Shown here: in pieces, positions 17,793 through 27,176 of the stretch
Layout of the letters: each line of letters starts with the position of its first letter
Position numbering within the stretch: the stretch's first letter is position 1
DNA from: UBA7434 sp042090785
GTDB lineage: Bacteria > Pseudomonadota > Gammaproteobacteria > Pseudomonadales > UBA7434
Assembly: GCA_042090785.1 (NCBI GenBank)
Contig: JBELIP010000002.1
Location: forward strand, 62,001-126,000
Direction: 5' to 3'
Length of the DNA stretch: 64,000 bases
Made by a program: the position numbers and the translations under genes
The notes under the pieces: model-generated
Told to the model about the DNA's origin: nothing
What the model saw: only the letters and a program-made list of their open reading frames with translations
The model's database searches: none

Positions 17793-19004
17793 TTAGCATT
17801 GATACAGCGATTGTATGCGATTTTCATAATAACCATACTGTTTATGCCATTCAAATTGACTGATATTGGGTACTGCCGGCAAACCGTGCTGCTGCCATTG
17901 CTCAATCAGTTTACGCATATTATTCGCTGTGGCTGAATCATCCATTGTCAATTCATTATCCACTGCTGATTTACCGTCAACTGTCAGGTCATAACCCGCT
18001 TTATGATAAACGGCCGTATCATAAACAGCCACATCATAAAGATACAACTGGGCAAATATCTCGGGGTAAACAAGTTGATTCGGTAGCAAAGGTACACAAC
18101 CCGCTTGCACCGCCTCTAACACAGCAATCCCTTGATAATCATGTAACGCCGTTGATATAACTACATCACACTGCTGTAACAATTGCTGGTAGTCATGAGC
18201 TGAATCAATATAACCCCAGCAACCTTTTTGCAAAGTGGTCGACTGGTCTAACACGGCTTCAATTCGCGCAAATGCTTTGGGTATTTGTCTAAATTGCTGG
18301 CCAACCACATTAAGTTCGCAGACAACACCCGAAACCTGCAAGGCATTGACCAGCGCAAGTAATCTATCAGGGCCTTTATCGTATTCCCAGCGATGATTCC
18401 ATAATAAGCGCAACGGTGTCGATTTTAATGCTGTTTCGGCCGCTGTATTTGGCAACTCAATACCATTTAAGTACGGCTTTAACGGTACCGGCAATACATC
18501 CGCTTTATGAGTAATAGCTTCTAACAATGATGCATTAATTTTTTCAGGAAAGCGCTGTAATAACTCGCCTAAGCCTGCCAATGCTGAATCACGATTCCAA
18601 CAAGAGTTAAAACTAATATTGTCCGCCGCTAAGCAACCATATAAAAACACCATTTTTGCTTCAAGCTCATGTACGGCCGGATTATTATTTTTTGCACCGG
18701 CAGGATAAGCAAACTGATTTTCGTGGCAGTAAAGCCATAAAGGTGTTGCCGCAAGCGAGGGCACTAAACCCCTTAGCGTAGCAATATCAACCATGGATGT
18801 TGCTATTACCAGATCATAATTCGCTTGTAGAATATCTTTTTTACTAACAAACCAAGAAAGCGGATTACTGCGAACACGGTAACGAAAGTAACGTGCGGGT
18901 AGCGAGAGAACAGTCCACTCAAAAGCTGAAAACTGCTCAACTAAATTCTCACGCCAATAGCGATGGCTTAATGCATCATAAGCAGACAGTAAAAGAATTT
19001 TCAC
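17793..19004 (-). CDS. Glycosyltransferase of the DUF3524 / tRNA-queuosine alpha-mannosyltransferase-like family
   Basis: The 403-residue GT4-type enzyme begins MKILLLSAYDALSHRYWRENL, then RYFRYRVRSNPLSW, YDLVIATSMVDIATLRGLVP and YCHENQFAYP. These are hallmarks of DUF3524 and animal GTDC1/QTMAN, which mannosylates queuosine in tRNA-Asp. The donor-binding half has LLWNHRWEYDKGPDRLL and a late E-x7-E-type region (GIAVLEAVQAGCVPLLP). A Tyr/Asp/Val-rich degenerate insertion (about residues 322-356, repeating YD-x-AVY) precedes the C-terminus and looks lineage-specific. The bacterial substrate is not established. Confidence 0.85.
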   Translation of the reverse strand: MKILLLSAYDALSHRYWRENLVEQFSAFEWTVLSLPARYFRYRVRSNPLSWFVSKKDILQANYDLVIATSMVDIATLRGLVPSLAATPLWLYCHENQFAYPAGAKNNNPAVHELEAKMVFLYGCLAADNISFNSCWNRDSALAGLGELLQRFPEKINASLLEAITHKADVLPVPLKPYLNGIELPNTAAETALKSTPLRLLWNHRWEYDKGPDRLLALVNALQVSGVVCELNVVGQQFRQIPKAFARIEAVLDQSTTLQKGCWGYIDSAHDYQQLLQQCDVVISTALHDYQGIAVLEAVQAGCVPLLPNQLVYPEIFAQLYLYDVAVYDTAVYHKAGYDLTVDGKSAVDNELTMDDSATANNMRKLIEQWQQHGLPAVPNISQFEWHKQYGYYENRIQSLYQC

Positions 19005-19074
19005 AATAGTTATATGGCTTATTTATGTGACTTGTTATTGTTCATATGACTGATTACACAGCCCAGTGATAAAA

Positions 19075-20415
19075 TTATTGTTCAGCGCGCGATAAAAAGC
19101 GTAACAAAGCAGTTTTAAGCCACAAAGGATCACAGCTGCCGGCCAACTCTCTTATTGAATGCATGCCATAAGTGGGCATACCCACATCCAATGTTTTAAC
19201 CCCTATTTCAGCTGCCGTAATTGGCCCAATAGTGCTACCACAAGCCATATCGCTGCGCACGACAAAACTTTGCACGGGTACTTCAGCATCTTCACAAATA
19301 GATCGGAACATAGCCTGAGTTTCGCTGTTAGATGCATAACGTTGATTGGCATTTACTTTAATAACAGGGCCACCGTTAATTATAGGACTATGATTCGCAT
19401 CCATTTTATCGGCATGACTAGGATGCAAGGCGTGAGCATTGTCGGTAGAAATTAATACCGAATGGCTCATTGCCCTAGCAAAATCTTCGGTGCTTGGCAG
19501 CAAACGCTGTAAAATTTGCTGTAAAAAAGGACCTGCTGCGCCAACAGCTGAACAACTGCCCACCTCTTCGTGATCACTGCAAATTAACATTGACCACGGC
19601 GACTCTGCTTGCTGAGCGTTTTCAATTAAAGTATGTACGCCGACAAAACACGATAACAAGTTATCCAAGCGTGAGGCGGCAATAAAATCACCGTTAATCC
19701 CTATTATACTGGCCGGCTGTGTATCGTAAAAACACAGTTCATGATCTAGAATACTTACCGCTTTAGGCCGGCAATGATTTAACTGCTGCATAAGCAAATC
19801 ATTTAACGCTTTATGTTGGTCTTTATCACCGCAGGCTAACAGAACAGGTAAGTGCGTTTGCGGGTTAACAGTTCGATTTTCATTGGCTTCGCGGTCTAAA
19901 TGAATAGCTAAACTTGGAATAGTGGCAATGGGACATTTAAAGTCCACCATGGCATAGCAAACCTGTCCTTCACTATTTTTAAAGTGCACTCTCCCCGCCA
20001 GTGATAAATCGCGATCGAACCAAGGATTAAGCAATGCGCCGCCATAAACCTCAACACCTAAACGCCAACTGTTGTGATCATAAATATCGGCTTGCGGCTT
20101 TACTTTTAAGCAAGGACTGTCGGTATGAGCGCCCAGCATGTGCATGCCCTGCTCCACCAATGGCTCTGAGCCTTGCGTCCAAGCAATCAGAGACGATTGA
20201 TTGCGCGTGACATAATAATTTTTGCCTGCATGCAAAGACCACGATTCACTTTCGTTTAAACCAATAAACCCTGCTGCATCTAAACGCTTTACTAACTCAG
20301 CGGTAGCATGAAACGGTGTAGGAGAATTATCGATAAACTCGCATAGGCCCTCATTGAATTGTGCTTGTAATGCATCTTGATTAGCGTGTTTTGAACTTGC
20401 GGGGGCTTTTGACAT
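19075..20415 (-). CDS. apeB: M18 family aspartyl aminopeptidase
   Basis: The 446-residue di-zinc aminopeptidase carries the metal-ligand motifs of M18: MLGAHTDSPCLKVKP (His, Asp), SDHEEVGSCSAVGA (Glu-Glu) and GMPTYGMHSIREL (His). It removes N-terminal acidic residues from peptides in the cytoplasm. It is a single gene between the GT and a short hypothetical gene. The N-terminus is a little longer than in P. aeruginosa PepB/ApeB (about 429). Confidence 0.93.
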   Translation of the reverse strand: MSKAPASSKHANQDALQAQFNEGLCEFIDNSPTPFHATAELVKRLDAAGFIGLNESESWSLHAGKNYYVTRNQSSLIAWTQGSEPLVEQGMHMLGAHTDSPCLKVKPQADIYDHNSWRLGVEVYGGALLNPWFDRDLSLAGRVHFKNSEGQVCYAMVDFKCPIATIPSLAIHLDREANENRTVNPQTHLPVLLACGDKDQHKALNDLLMQQLNHCRPKAVSILDHELCFYDTQPASIIGINGDFIAASRLDNLLSCFVGVHTLIENAQQAESPWSMLICSDHEEVGSCSAVGAAGPFLQQILQRLLPSTEDFARAMSHSVLISTDNAHALHPSHADKMDANHSPIINGGPVIKVNANQRYASNSETQAMFRSICEDAEVPVQSFVVRSDMACGSTIGPITAAEIGVKTLDVGMPTYGMHSIRELAGSCDPLWLKTALLRFLSRAEQ

Positions 20416-20521
20416 AAATACATTCTTCTCATTGATCAGTTTTAACGCATTAGTAAAACAAAATATAAAAAAACAAACGACTCAAACGATACAAAATATA
20501 ACGATTTAATACTGTTTGAGC

Positions 20522-20872
20522 TCAAACAAAGGTATCAATACTCACAAGAAGCTCTGAGCCGCTCTGTGAGGCAGGTTCGGCTACTTGCTCAACCATTAAA
20601 TAGCTTTGCAAAGCATTGCGTAGACTTGCGGGTAGCTCGTCAAAAGATGGGATAGGACGAAACACTGAATCAGTGACAGTAGTTTTAGTATTACGGTGTT
20701 GAATCGCGCCATCGGCTGAGACAATATCGCCATGCATTCGTCGATGATTAGACTCTGGTGTTTTTTGTTCGGCAATAGAGGTAGAAAGCTCGGTTGATTG
20801 CGGACGTAAGCGCGCATTGCCACTGGACAGCGGCAAACTGTTAAAGCTATTACCTAAATGATTAATCGACAC
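20522..20872 (-). CDS. Hypothetical protein, 116 residues, GTG start
   Basis: I do not recognise this protein. It is Ser/Gln/Asn-rich and probably disordered in the first 80 residues. A compact C-terminal part follows (PSFDELPASLRNALQSYLMVEQ, then SGSELLVSIDTFV), resembling short motif proteins near other Pseudomonadales genes. The start is GTG and the Shine-Dalgarno is weak. Same-strand placement upstream of apeB (106 bp) and downstream of uppP supports a real gene, at modest confidence. Confidence 0.5.
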   Translation of the reverse strand: MSINHLGNSFNSLPLSSGNARLRPQSTELSTSIAEQKTPESNHRRMHGDIVSADGAIQHRNTKTTVTDSVFRPIPSFDELPASLRNALQSYLMVEQVAEPASQSGSELLVSIDTFV

Positions 20873-21033
20873 AATATTGAACCAGTATTCATCCAGTTAT
20901 TAACTCAGTTATTAGCCTACACACACTTATGTTTTAGTGAGGCTGCTGAGCACTCCACATGAGACAATCTACAAAACATTATAAAACGGCTGGATCAACC
21001 GCGAAACCCCATACGCACAATGATTTAACACTA

Positions 21034-21852
21034 TTAAATCATTGCCAATAACACACCACCTAGGATTAAACGATACCAAACAAAAGGCATAAAACCGATG
21101 CGCTCAAGCAATTGCAAAAATACTTTGATGCATAAATAGGCACTTATTGAAGAAACAACCACTCCCAAGCCTAATTGCACCCAAGAGAAAATGGGCGGAT
21201 CGCTCAACATATCAAGAATGGCGTAGCCACCCGCTGCCGCAATAATGGGTATGGACAACAAAAAAGAGAATCTAGCGCCCTCGGTTTTTGATAAACCGAG
21301 TAACACAGCGGCGGTAATAGTGACGCCCGAACGTGAGGTACCTGGAATTAACGCTAACACTTGCGCAAAACCAATTAACAACGCAATACACCACGTCATC
21401 TTGAGTACTTGACTCTGCTTACGACTTTTAACATCAGCCAAGCCCAGTAACAAACCAAAAAAAATGGTTGCTACAGCAATAACCGTGGTTGATCTTAAAT
21501 GCGCCTCAATAAAATCTTTGGCTAGCATGGCCACAATAATCGCTGGCAATGTGGCAGCAATCACCATCCAAGCTAATTTCGCATCGGCACATAACGGTTC
21601 ACGGCTATTCGATGAACTCAATGTTGATGACACACTTAGCAACCATGCCCGCGTCATATTAATAACGTCTTGACGAAAATAAATAACCACCGCCAACAAT
21701 GACCCCACGTGCACGGCGACATCAAAAGCAATACCTTGATCCGGCCAATGTAATAATTGTGCCGGTAAAATAAGATGCGCTGAACTTGAGATAGGTAAAA
21801 ACTCAGTCATACCCTGAATTAATGCAAGAATAATGGTTTGTAATGTATCCAT
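21034..21852 (-). CDS. uppP: Undecaprenyl-diphosphatase
   Basis: This integral membrane phosphatase recycles undecaprenyl pyrophosphate for peptidoglycan synthesis. The protein has 272 residues and about 7-8 membrane spans. The family boxes are present: ALIQGMTEFLPISSSAHL (E-x3-PISSSAHL) and the IPGTSRSGVTITAAVLLGLS active-site loop (PGxSRSG). Overproduction confers bacitracin resistance in relatives. It lies 73 bp after tsaB on the same strand. Confidence 0.96.
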   Translation of the reverse strand: MDTLQTIILALIQGMTEFLPISSSAHLILPAQLLHWPDQGIAFDVAVHVGSLLAVVIYFRQDVINMTRAWLLSVSSTLSSSNSREPLCADAKLAWMVIAATLPAIIVAMLAKDFIEAHLRSTTVIAVATIFFGLLLGLADVKSRKQSQVLKMTWCIALLIGFAQVLALIPGTSRSGVTITAAVLLGLSKTEGARFSFLLSIPIIAAAGGYAILDMLSDPPIFSWVQLGLGVVVSSISAYLCIKVFLQLLERIGFMPFVWYRLILGGVLLAMI

Positions 21853-21925
21853 AATTTAAAGCTTAAGACCTTTTACTGTGTGGCAGATTAATTTCATTAA
21901 CTGGCGATACGTCACTCGTTAAAAA

Positions 21926-22741
21926 CTAATAAGTAACGTTATTGCGCAAATATACTGGGCTTAGCGCCTCGGGCTCTATACCTAAGTTTAAATTAAAATC
22001 TCGTGTTGCTAATGGTAATAAAGCAGCAGCATCTGGCTGTATTGCTAACGCTTTTGATAACTCTGGAAGTAACTCTCGTAGCGATGTTGGATACTGCGCA
22101 TAATAATGCAAACCTTCACCAGCAATCGCTAGGTTTGTTATTCGCGTTGCGGAGCCAATAATATCGTTGTCACTAAGATCATTGTTACTCAACATAATCA
22201 CTGGTTCAGAATCAACGCTTTGCAAACAAGGTAAACCCGCTTGCAATAATAGCGCTGGTTTTAATACATGCTCGTTACCGATTAAGACGGGAAGCTCGCC
22301 ACGCAAATCATACCAACCACAATAAACCTCTCCCATTCGCGCATCCATTGTTGCTAATACTGCTTCAACAGTTGGCATTGAAGCCGCTTGCTTATGCCAG
22401 TAAGCCAAAGCGTTATAGGCCACTGCCGCTAATGATGAAATTGGCAGTATCGGCAATTGATGACCAAAAGCGAGGCCTTGAGCAACAGCAATACCAATGC
22501 GTAAACCCGTAAATGAACCTGGCCCCCTAGCAACAGCAATAGCATCGAGTTCAGCTAAAGATAAATTCGCTTCTTGTAAAACATCATTGATTAGAGCAAG
22601 CAGGCTGCGCGAATGCGATAAAGCAGACGAGTCGAGTCGAGTGGCTATTTGCAGCTCACCGGTAGGTGACTGCTCAGCGTATTGAAGTGCAACACTGCAG
22701 TGTTGAGAGCTGGTTTCTAGGGCAAGAATATTCAAACGCAA
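21926..22741 (-). CDS. tsaB: tRNA threonylcarbamoyladenosine biosynthesis protein TsaB
   Basis: The 271-residue actin-like ASKHA protein starts NILALETSSQHCSVAL and has AVARGPGSFTGLRIGIAVAQGLAF. TsaB pairs with TsaD and TsaE to make t6A37 on ANN-decoding tRNAs. It is longer than E. coli TsaB (231), with extra length in the C-terminal half (about residues 165-200, Asn/Asp-rich). It precedes uppP on the same strand. Confidence 0.94.
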   Translation of the reverse strand: MRLNILALETSSQHCSVALQYAEQSPTGELQIATRLDSSALSHSRSLLALINDVLQEANLSLAELDAIAVARGPGSFTGLRIGIAVAQGLAFGHQLPILPISSLAAVAYNALAYWHKQAASMPTVEAVLATMDARMGEVYCGWYDLRGELPVLIGNEHVLKPALLLQAGLPCLQSVDSEPVIMLSNNDLSDNDIIGSATRITNLAIAGEGLHYYAQYPTSLRELLPELSKALAIQPDAAALLPLATRDFNLNLGIEPEALSPVYLRNNVTY

Positions 22742-22954
22742 TAATTAACCTTTAAACTTATGATTATTGACTACTCAGCCAAAATACTGATTTTTTCATA
22801 GTCCGATTTTAAAAAAAACGAGACTACGCTAACGATACTACACTATAGCCTCTTATCCGCACAGCACCGGTATTATGAGATAAATGACATAAAGCAGAAG
22901 GGAGAATAGAATAGCGTATGTCTTTACACTTAGCGGTGCTTATTCAAACAAGCT

Positions 22955-23749
22955 ATGAAGCAAAATACGACTAAATTCAACGTTCAAGACAATGCGAAAG
23001 ACAATGTTAAAAGCACTGCTCAAAGCATTAGCGCGTTAATACTTGCAGGTGGCCAAAGCCAGCGCTTTAATTATATCGATAAAGGCTTAATTCCGTTTTT
23101 ACAAAAGCCCATGATTGAGCATGTGCTTGAACGTATCGCACCTCAGGTTACTTACGTTTCTATTAGCTGCAATAGGCATACCGAACAATATCGTTCAATT
23201 ATTCAAAACTACTATCAAGTTAGCCACCAAGTTAGCCATCAAGTTAATCAAAAAGAGGCTGCTCAAGCATCGGCAGCGCCGCCTATTTGTATTAGTGATA
23301 AAACCAACGACCCACTTCAAGGCCCACTTGCTGGCGTTTCTGCCTATTTAGAACATTGTCACAGCGATACTATTTTTATCTGCTCCACTGATATGCCCCT
23401 TATTGACCGCAATATTGTTCAACAACTATCCAATGCCATGCATCAATTCAATGCTGATGCATGTTACCCAGTGGATGAAAATGGCCATCATTATCTTGCT
23501 GTATTAATTAAACGTTCGGCAGCAACCAATGCCTTGCAACAACTTTTAGCTTCATCAGCGACAACGAGCATGAAGACGGCAAAAAAAACCAAGGTTTACG
23601 CAATTAAGAACTGGCTCAATCAAATAAAAAGCCATCAAATTCTCATTGATAGTCATGCCATTGGTTTCGCGGATATCAACAACGCAGCGGACATGACGCT
23701 AATCGAGGATAAAGTTGAACAAAAATTAAACGTGAAAGCGGATTTTTAG
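22955..23749 (+). CDS. mobA: Molybdenum cofactor guanylyltransferase
   Basis: This enzyme transfers GMP to molybdopterin. The nucleotide-binding signature is ALILAGGQSQRFNYIDKGLIPF (L-A-G-G-x-S-x-R-x7-DKG), and the metal-binding region is FICSTDMPLI. An N-terminal extension of about 24 residues precedes the LAGG motif, so a later start is possible. An in-frame insertion (YQVSHQVSHQVNQK) comes from three tandem 12-bp units at 23216-23251. It is convergent with the histone-like gene, with a shared terminator. Confidence 0.9.
   Translation: MKQNTTKFNVQDNAKDNVKSTAQSISALILAGGQSQRFNYIDKGLIPFLQKPMIEHVLERIAPQVTYVSISCNRHTEQYRSIIQNYYQVSHQVSHQVNQKEAAQASAAPPICISDKTNDPLQGPLAGVSAYLEHCHSDTIFICSTDMPLIDRNIVQQLSNAMHQFNADACYPVDENGHHYLAVLIKRSAATNALQQLLASSATTSMKTAKKTKVYAIKNWLNQIKSHQILIDSHAIGFADINNAADMTLIEDKVEQKLNVKADF
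23216..23251. repeat. In-frame triple 12-bp repeat within mobA
   Basis: CAAGTTAGCCAC at 23216 is followed by two copies with small changes, giving the QVSH-QVSH-QVNQ peptide. Confidence 0.85.
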
Positions 23750-23810
23750 CGTAAACTGATAGAAATTGACGTCTTTCTAGCCCAAACATCGGTGATTTGT
23801 TCACAGGCAT

Positions 23811-23840
23811 AAAAAAACCCCTCATAAAGAGGGGTTTTTC
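23811..23840. terminator. Bidirectional terminator between mobA and the histone-like gene
   Basis: CCCCTC (23818-23823) pairs with GAGGGG (23829-23834) around ATAAA, with seven A before and five T after. It can therefore terminate transcription from both convergent genes. Confidence 0.92.
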
Positions 23841-23856
23841 TTAGCTAAAAACGACC

Positions 23857-24560
23857 TTACTTCTTCTTAGGACGTCCTGCGCCGCGCTTTGCTGCCTTTT
23901 TCTTGACAACTTTCTTCTTCGCAGGCTTTTTCTTAGCTACTTTCTTTGGTGCTGCTTTTTTCTTAACAACTTTCTTAGCAACTTTTTTCTTAGCAACTTT
24001 CTTTTTCGCTACTTTCTTTTTAGCTACTTTCTTTTTCGCTACTTTCTTGGCTGCTTTCTTCTTAACAACCTTCTTTTTCGCTACTTTCTTGGCTGCTTTN
24101 NNNNNNNNNNNNNNNNNNNNNNNNNNNNNNNNNNNNNNNNNNNNNNNNNNNNNNNNNNNNNNNNNNNNNNNNNNNNNNNNNNNNNNNNNNNNNNNNNNNT
24201 CTTGGCTGCTTTCTTCTTAACAACCTTCTTTTTCGCTACTTTCTTGGCTGCTTTCTTCTTAACAACCTTCTTTTTCGCTACTTTCTTGGCTGCTTTTTTC
24301 TTAACAACCTTCTTTTTAGCGACTTTTTTCTTAGCGACTTTCTTAGCTGCTTTTTTCTTAACTACCTTTTTCTTAGCAACTTTCTTCTTAGCTACAACTT
24401 TCTTCTTAGCAACTTTCTTTTTCGCTACTGCTTTTTTCTTTTTCGCTACTACTTTTTTCTTAGCTGCAGTTTTTTTCTTAGCTACTGTTTTCTTCTTAGT
24501 AGCGGCTTTTTTTGCTGGCTTACGCTTTGCAGCGGCCTTTTTCTTTTTTGCTAATGCCAT
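23857..24560 (-). CDS. Histone H1-like / AlgP-type Lys-Ala repeat DNA-binding protein (broken by gap)
   Basis: The start is the ATG at 24560 (MALAKKKKAAAKRKPAKKAA), preceded by GAGGAG at about 7 nt. The end is the TAA at 23857-23859, after a tail AKRGAGRPKKK that carries an AT-hook-like GRPKK. Between them lie repeats of KKAAKKV and KKKVVKK. A 100-N gap (24100-24199) of unknown true length interrupts the frame, so the two halves are out of frame as given; this is an assembly artefact rather than a proven lesion. Such proteins are nucleoid-associated; AlgP of P. aeruginosa is an example. The repeat length is likely to vary between strains. Confidence 0.85.
24100..24199. other. Assembly gap of exactly 100 N in the Lys-Ala repeat
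   Basis: A run of 100 N inside the near-identical repeat units of the histone-like gene; the copy number is unresolved. Confidence 0.99.
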
Positions 24561-25249
24561 GCTGAGTCTCCTCACCTTTTTAAGTTGATTGTCTAGTACA
24601 CTTTAATCAATGATGATCGATCAATGACGAGGGCCGATGTCGAAGCAATCGTTTTCGATAATGTAAGCCGAAATAACCACGTCAAAACCAAACCATCTAA
24701 CTAACAAAGTCACAATTAACAATTGACTTAGTGATCTTAATTAAAAAGTAAACTAAATTCACGTTCTTGCAAGGCTTTTTTTGTGAAAAATTAAATTATT
24801 CTTGCCTTTTTTGAACAAAAAGGGCTCTTTCTTTATAAATCGACGTTTTTTATTCAATGTTTTCGTTAAATTTATAAAATTTCTGCAAAAGTATTTTTTA
24901 ATTATTAATTTGTTTTTTTAATGAATATTCAATCAATAGCAATAGTGTTAGTTAAGACTATTATTGAATTAATTCGATACTAAAACGCTTAATAAAAACC
25001 AAAAACTGACTTTAAATTGATTTTTTCAACATGAATACTCAAAAAAAATTCGCTAACACGATAAAAAATTTAAAATATTGGCGATATTCTTATTATTTTG
25101 GAGTAAATCAGCCAATAAATCGTAATAAAACTATTATTATTTTTAAACGAATAAATAATATGCACAAAACAGCCATAAATGAATCATTAATCGCTATTAA
25201 ACAACTCAAACTCACTGAAAAAGCAACATTAAAAACGTTAGACAATAAA
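24561..25249. other. Long AT-rich spacer with no confident gene
   Basis: About 690 bp of strongly AT-rich sequence lies between the histone-like gene start and the adk terminator. It should hold the histone-like gene promoter. One plus-strand frame (25031-25264, 77 codons, Lys/Asn-rich) lacks a Shine-Dalgarno and ends inside the terminator stem, so I do not call it a gene. No structured RNA was recognised. Confidence 0.6.
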
Positions 25250-25286
25250 AAAGGCCTCTATTAGGGTTAATAGAGGCCTTTAAAAT
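25246..25286. terminator. Strong terminator after adk (works in both directions)
   Basis: A 14-bp perfect stem, AAAGGCCTCTATTA (25250-25263) with its complement (25268-25281), surrounds a short GGGT loop. It is flanked by A- and T-rich runs and lies 20 bp past the adk stop. Confidence 0.9.
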
Positions 25287-25300
25287 CTTAAAATGTACGT

Positions 25301-25960
25301 TTACTTTAACATTGATAACACTTTTAATCGTATTTCTTCTACATCACCCACACCATTAACGCTGTGATACACCGGCGCATGTGATTTTTGCGCTTCAACT
25401 TTACTCATATTTTGATAAAAACCAACCAATACTTCTGTTTGCTCATGATAAACCGCTAAACGCTTACGGATAGTCGATTCAAGATCGTCTTCACGCTGTA
25501 TAAGATCATCACCCGTCTCATCATCTTTACCCGCGACTTTAGGTGGGTTGTACTTAGTGTGATACACACGACCAGAACCTTCATGAACACGCCGCCCACT
25601 GAGTCGTTGAATAATTTCTTCGTCTTCAACACAAATTTCTAAAACATTGTCGACGTGCACACCGGCATCAAGCATTGCTTGCGCTTGCGGAATTGTGCGA
25701 GGAAAGCCGTCAAACAAAAAACCTTTCTGACAATCGGCTTGTTTAATACGCTCTTTAACTAACGCAATAATAATGTCATCTGAAACTAAACCACCCGAGG
25801 ACATAACATCTTTAACTTGTAAGCCTAACTTTGTGCCTTCTTTTATGGCTGTTCGTAACATATCACCGGTTGAAATTTGCGGGATATTAAACGCATCCAT
25901 AATAAATTGCGCTTGCGTTCCTTTGCCTGCACCTGGTGGACCTAACAAAATAATTCGCAT
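25301..25960 (-). CDS. adk: Adenylate kinase
   Basis: This enzyme interconverts ATP + AMP and 2 ADP. The 219 residues include P-loop GPPGAGKGTQA, AMP-binding STGDMLR, DGFPRTIPQA and the long LID (RRVHEGSGRVYHTKYNPPK). The LID has no zinc cysteines, as in other gammaproteobacteria. Single-gene unit with a strong terminator. Confidence 0.97.
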   Translation of the reverse strand: MRIILLGPPGAGKGTQAQFIMDAFNIPQISTGDMLRTAIKEGTKLGLQVKDVMSSGGLVSDDIIIALVKERIKQADCQKGFLFDGFPRTIPQAQAMLDAGVHVDNVLEICVEDEEIIQRLSGRRVHEGSGRVYHTKYNPPKVAGKDDETGDDLIQREDDLESTIRKRLAVYHEQTEVLVGFYQNMSKVEAQKSHAPVYHSVNGVGDVEEIRLKVLSMLK

Positions 25961-26240
25961 TAAAAATTGCCTCTTACAGGTATATATTCGTAAAACTGTT
26001 TGATATTGAGTTGCTCACTAAACCATTAAAATAATCGCTTTAAAATAACAACAAAATGTCATTGGCAAACGTATTAAGGGTGATATCAAAGTAAAATCTA
26101 GCATCTTGTCGCTAGGCGTTTTATGCTTTGGCTAAACAAGAAATTGGCCTAAAAAGGCTGAATAATAAAGATTCGCAAAGATACACAGTCAACCTGCCAT
26201 TAACAAGAGACTTGTGAATATAGCCCCATGTTATGGCGGG

Positions 26241-27176
26241 TTATGACGGATTCTGCTCTTTTTTAACCACATCCCAGAGTTTATTGAGGGTTTCACTGTC
26301 TACTTTATCACTGACTGTCTTATGACTCTCTATACGACCACCCTCATCTTCAGCGGCCTCAGGCAGTTGCTGCTGCAATTTAACCATGACTGCGTTGACA
26401 CGGTTAACAAATTTTGTATTCGCATGACGTAAGGCTTGCTCGCTATTAATACCCATTTTTCTAGCAACATTGATACTGCTAAAGAGTACATCGCCCAATT
26501 CGTCTTTTAACCGCTGCGGCATATCGATAGGCATATTTTTAAGCGAGTCTTCAGCTAAATTATGCGACGCCTCGGCCTGGTCTAATAACGCTTCGAGCTC
26601 GAGCACCTCTTCTTTCAATTTGTCTAATGCACCACGTGCGTCAGGCCAATCAAAACCAATACTCGTGGCACGTTTTTGTAATTTCGCCGCGCGTGATAAT
26701 GCTGGCAACGCTAAAGGCACGTCATCAAATAAACCACCGCGATTTTTTTCTGCCCGCTCAGTGGCTTTTATACGTTCCCAATTTTTGGCTACCTGAGCTT
26801 CATCGATATTATCTGTCGCCGAGCCACCTTCATTTTGGCTTGGGTAGAGTTTGCCATTAGTAAAAACATGTGGGTGGCGAGACACTAGCTTTGAGCAGAG
26901 GGTTTGCACAACATCATTAAAAGTAAATTGCTGTTCTTCGTCGGCTAAACGAGCAAGAAATATAACTTGAAATAAAACATCTCCGAGCTCACCTTTAATG
27001 TCGTCAATGTCCGCACTCTCAATCGCATCAGCCAGTTCGTAGACTTCCTCTATGGAGTAATTAATAATTTTTTGCGGTGTTTGTTTTAAATCCCATGGGC
27101 AACCGGTTTGCGGGTCTCGAAGACGTGACATTAAATACAGAAGATCATCAACGGAGTACTGTGACGGTTGCGACAT
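26241..27176 (-). CDS. mazG: Nucleoside triphosphate pyrophosphohydrolase MazG
   Basis: The 311 residues contain two MazG domains. The first (about 1-110) opens with LMSRLRDPQTGCPWDLKQTP and has E-E-x-x-E as SIEEVYELADAIE with ELGDVLFQVIFL; the second (about 170-270) repeats ELGDVLFSSINVAR. It hydrolyses NTPs and modulates ppGpp-linked growth control. Its start overlaps the relA stop by one base (TAATG), so translation is coupled. This matches the relA-mazG pairing of Pseudomonas and E. coli. It is slightly longer than E. coli MazG (263). Confidence 0.95.
   Translation of the reverse strand: MSQPSQYSVDDLLYLMSRLRDPQTGCPWDLKQTPQKIINYSIEEVYELADAIESADIDDIKGELGDVLFQVIFLARLADEEQQFTFNDVVQTLCSKLVSRHPHVFTNGKLYPSQNEGGSATDNIDEAQVAKNWERIKATERAEKNRGGLFDDVPLALPALSRAAKLQKRATSIGFDWPDARGALDKLKEEVLELEALLDQAEASHNLAEDSLKNMPIDMPQRLKDELGDVLFSSINVARKMGINSEQALRHANTKFVNRVNAVMVKLQQQLPEAAEDEGGRIESHKTVSDKVDSETLNKLWDVVKKEQNPS

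Noticed and set aside
17567..17905. Short frames through the AAAAAGC array on both strands
   Set aside because: They arise from the 7-bp repeat and the N gap, with no conserved protein sequence.
23903..24588. Plus-strand frames rich in Phe/Leu/Ala over the Lys-Ala repeat
   Set aside because: Antisense of AAG/AAA-rich repeat codons; the minus strand has a Shine-Dalgarno, a start and a histone-like sequence.
25031..25264. Plus-strand frame of 77 codons, Lys/Asn-rich
   Set aside because: No Shine-Dalgarno, composition is that of AT-rich noncoding DNA, and the stop codon falls inside the adk terminator stem.
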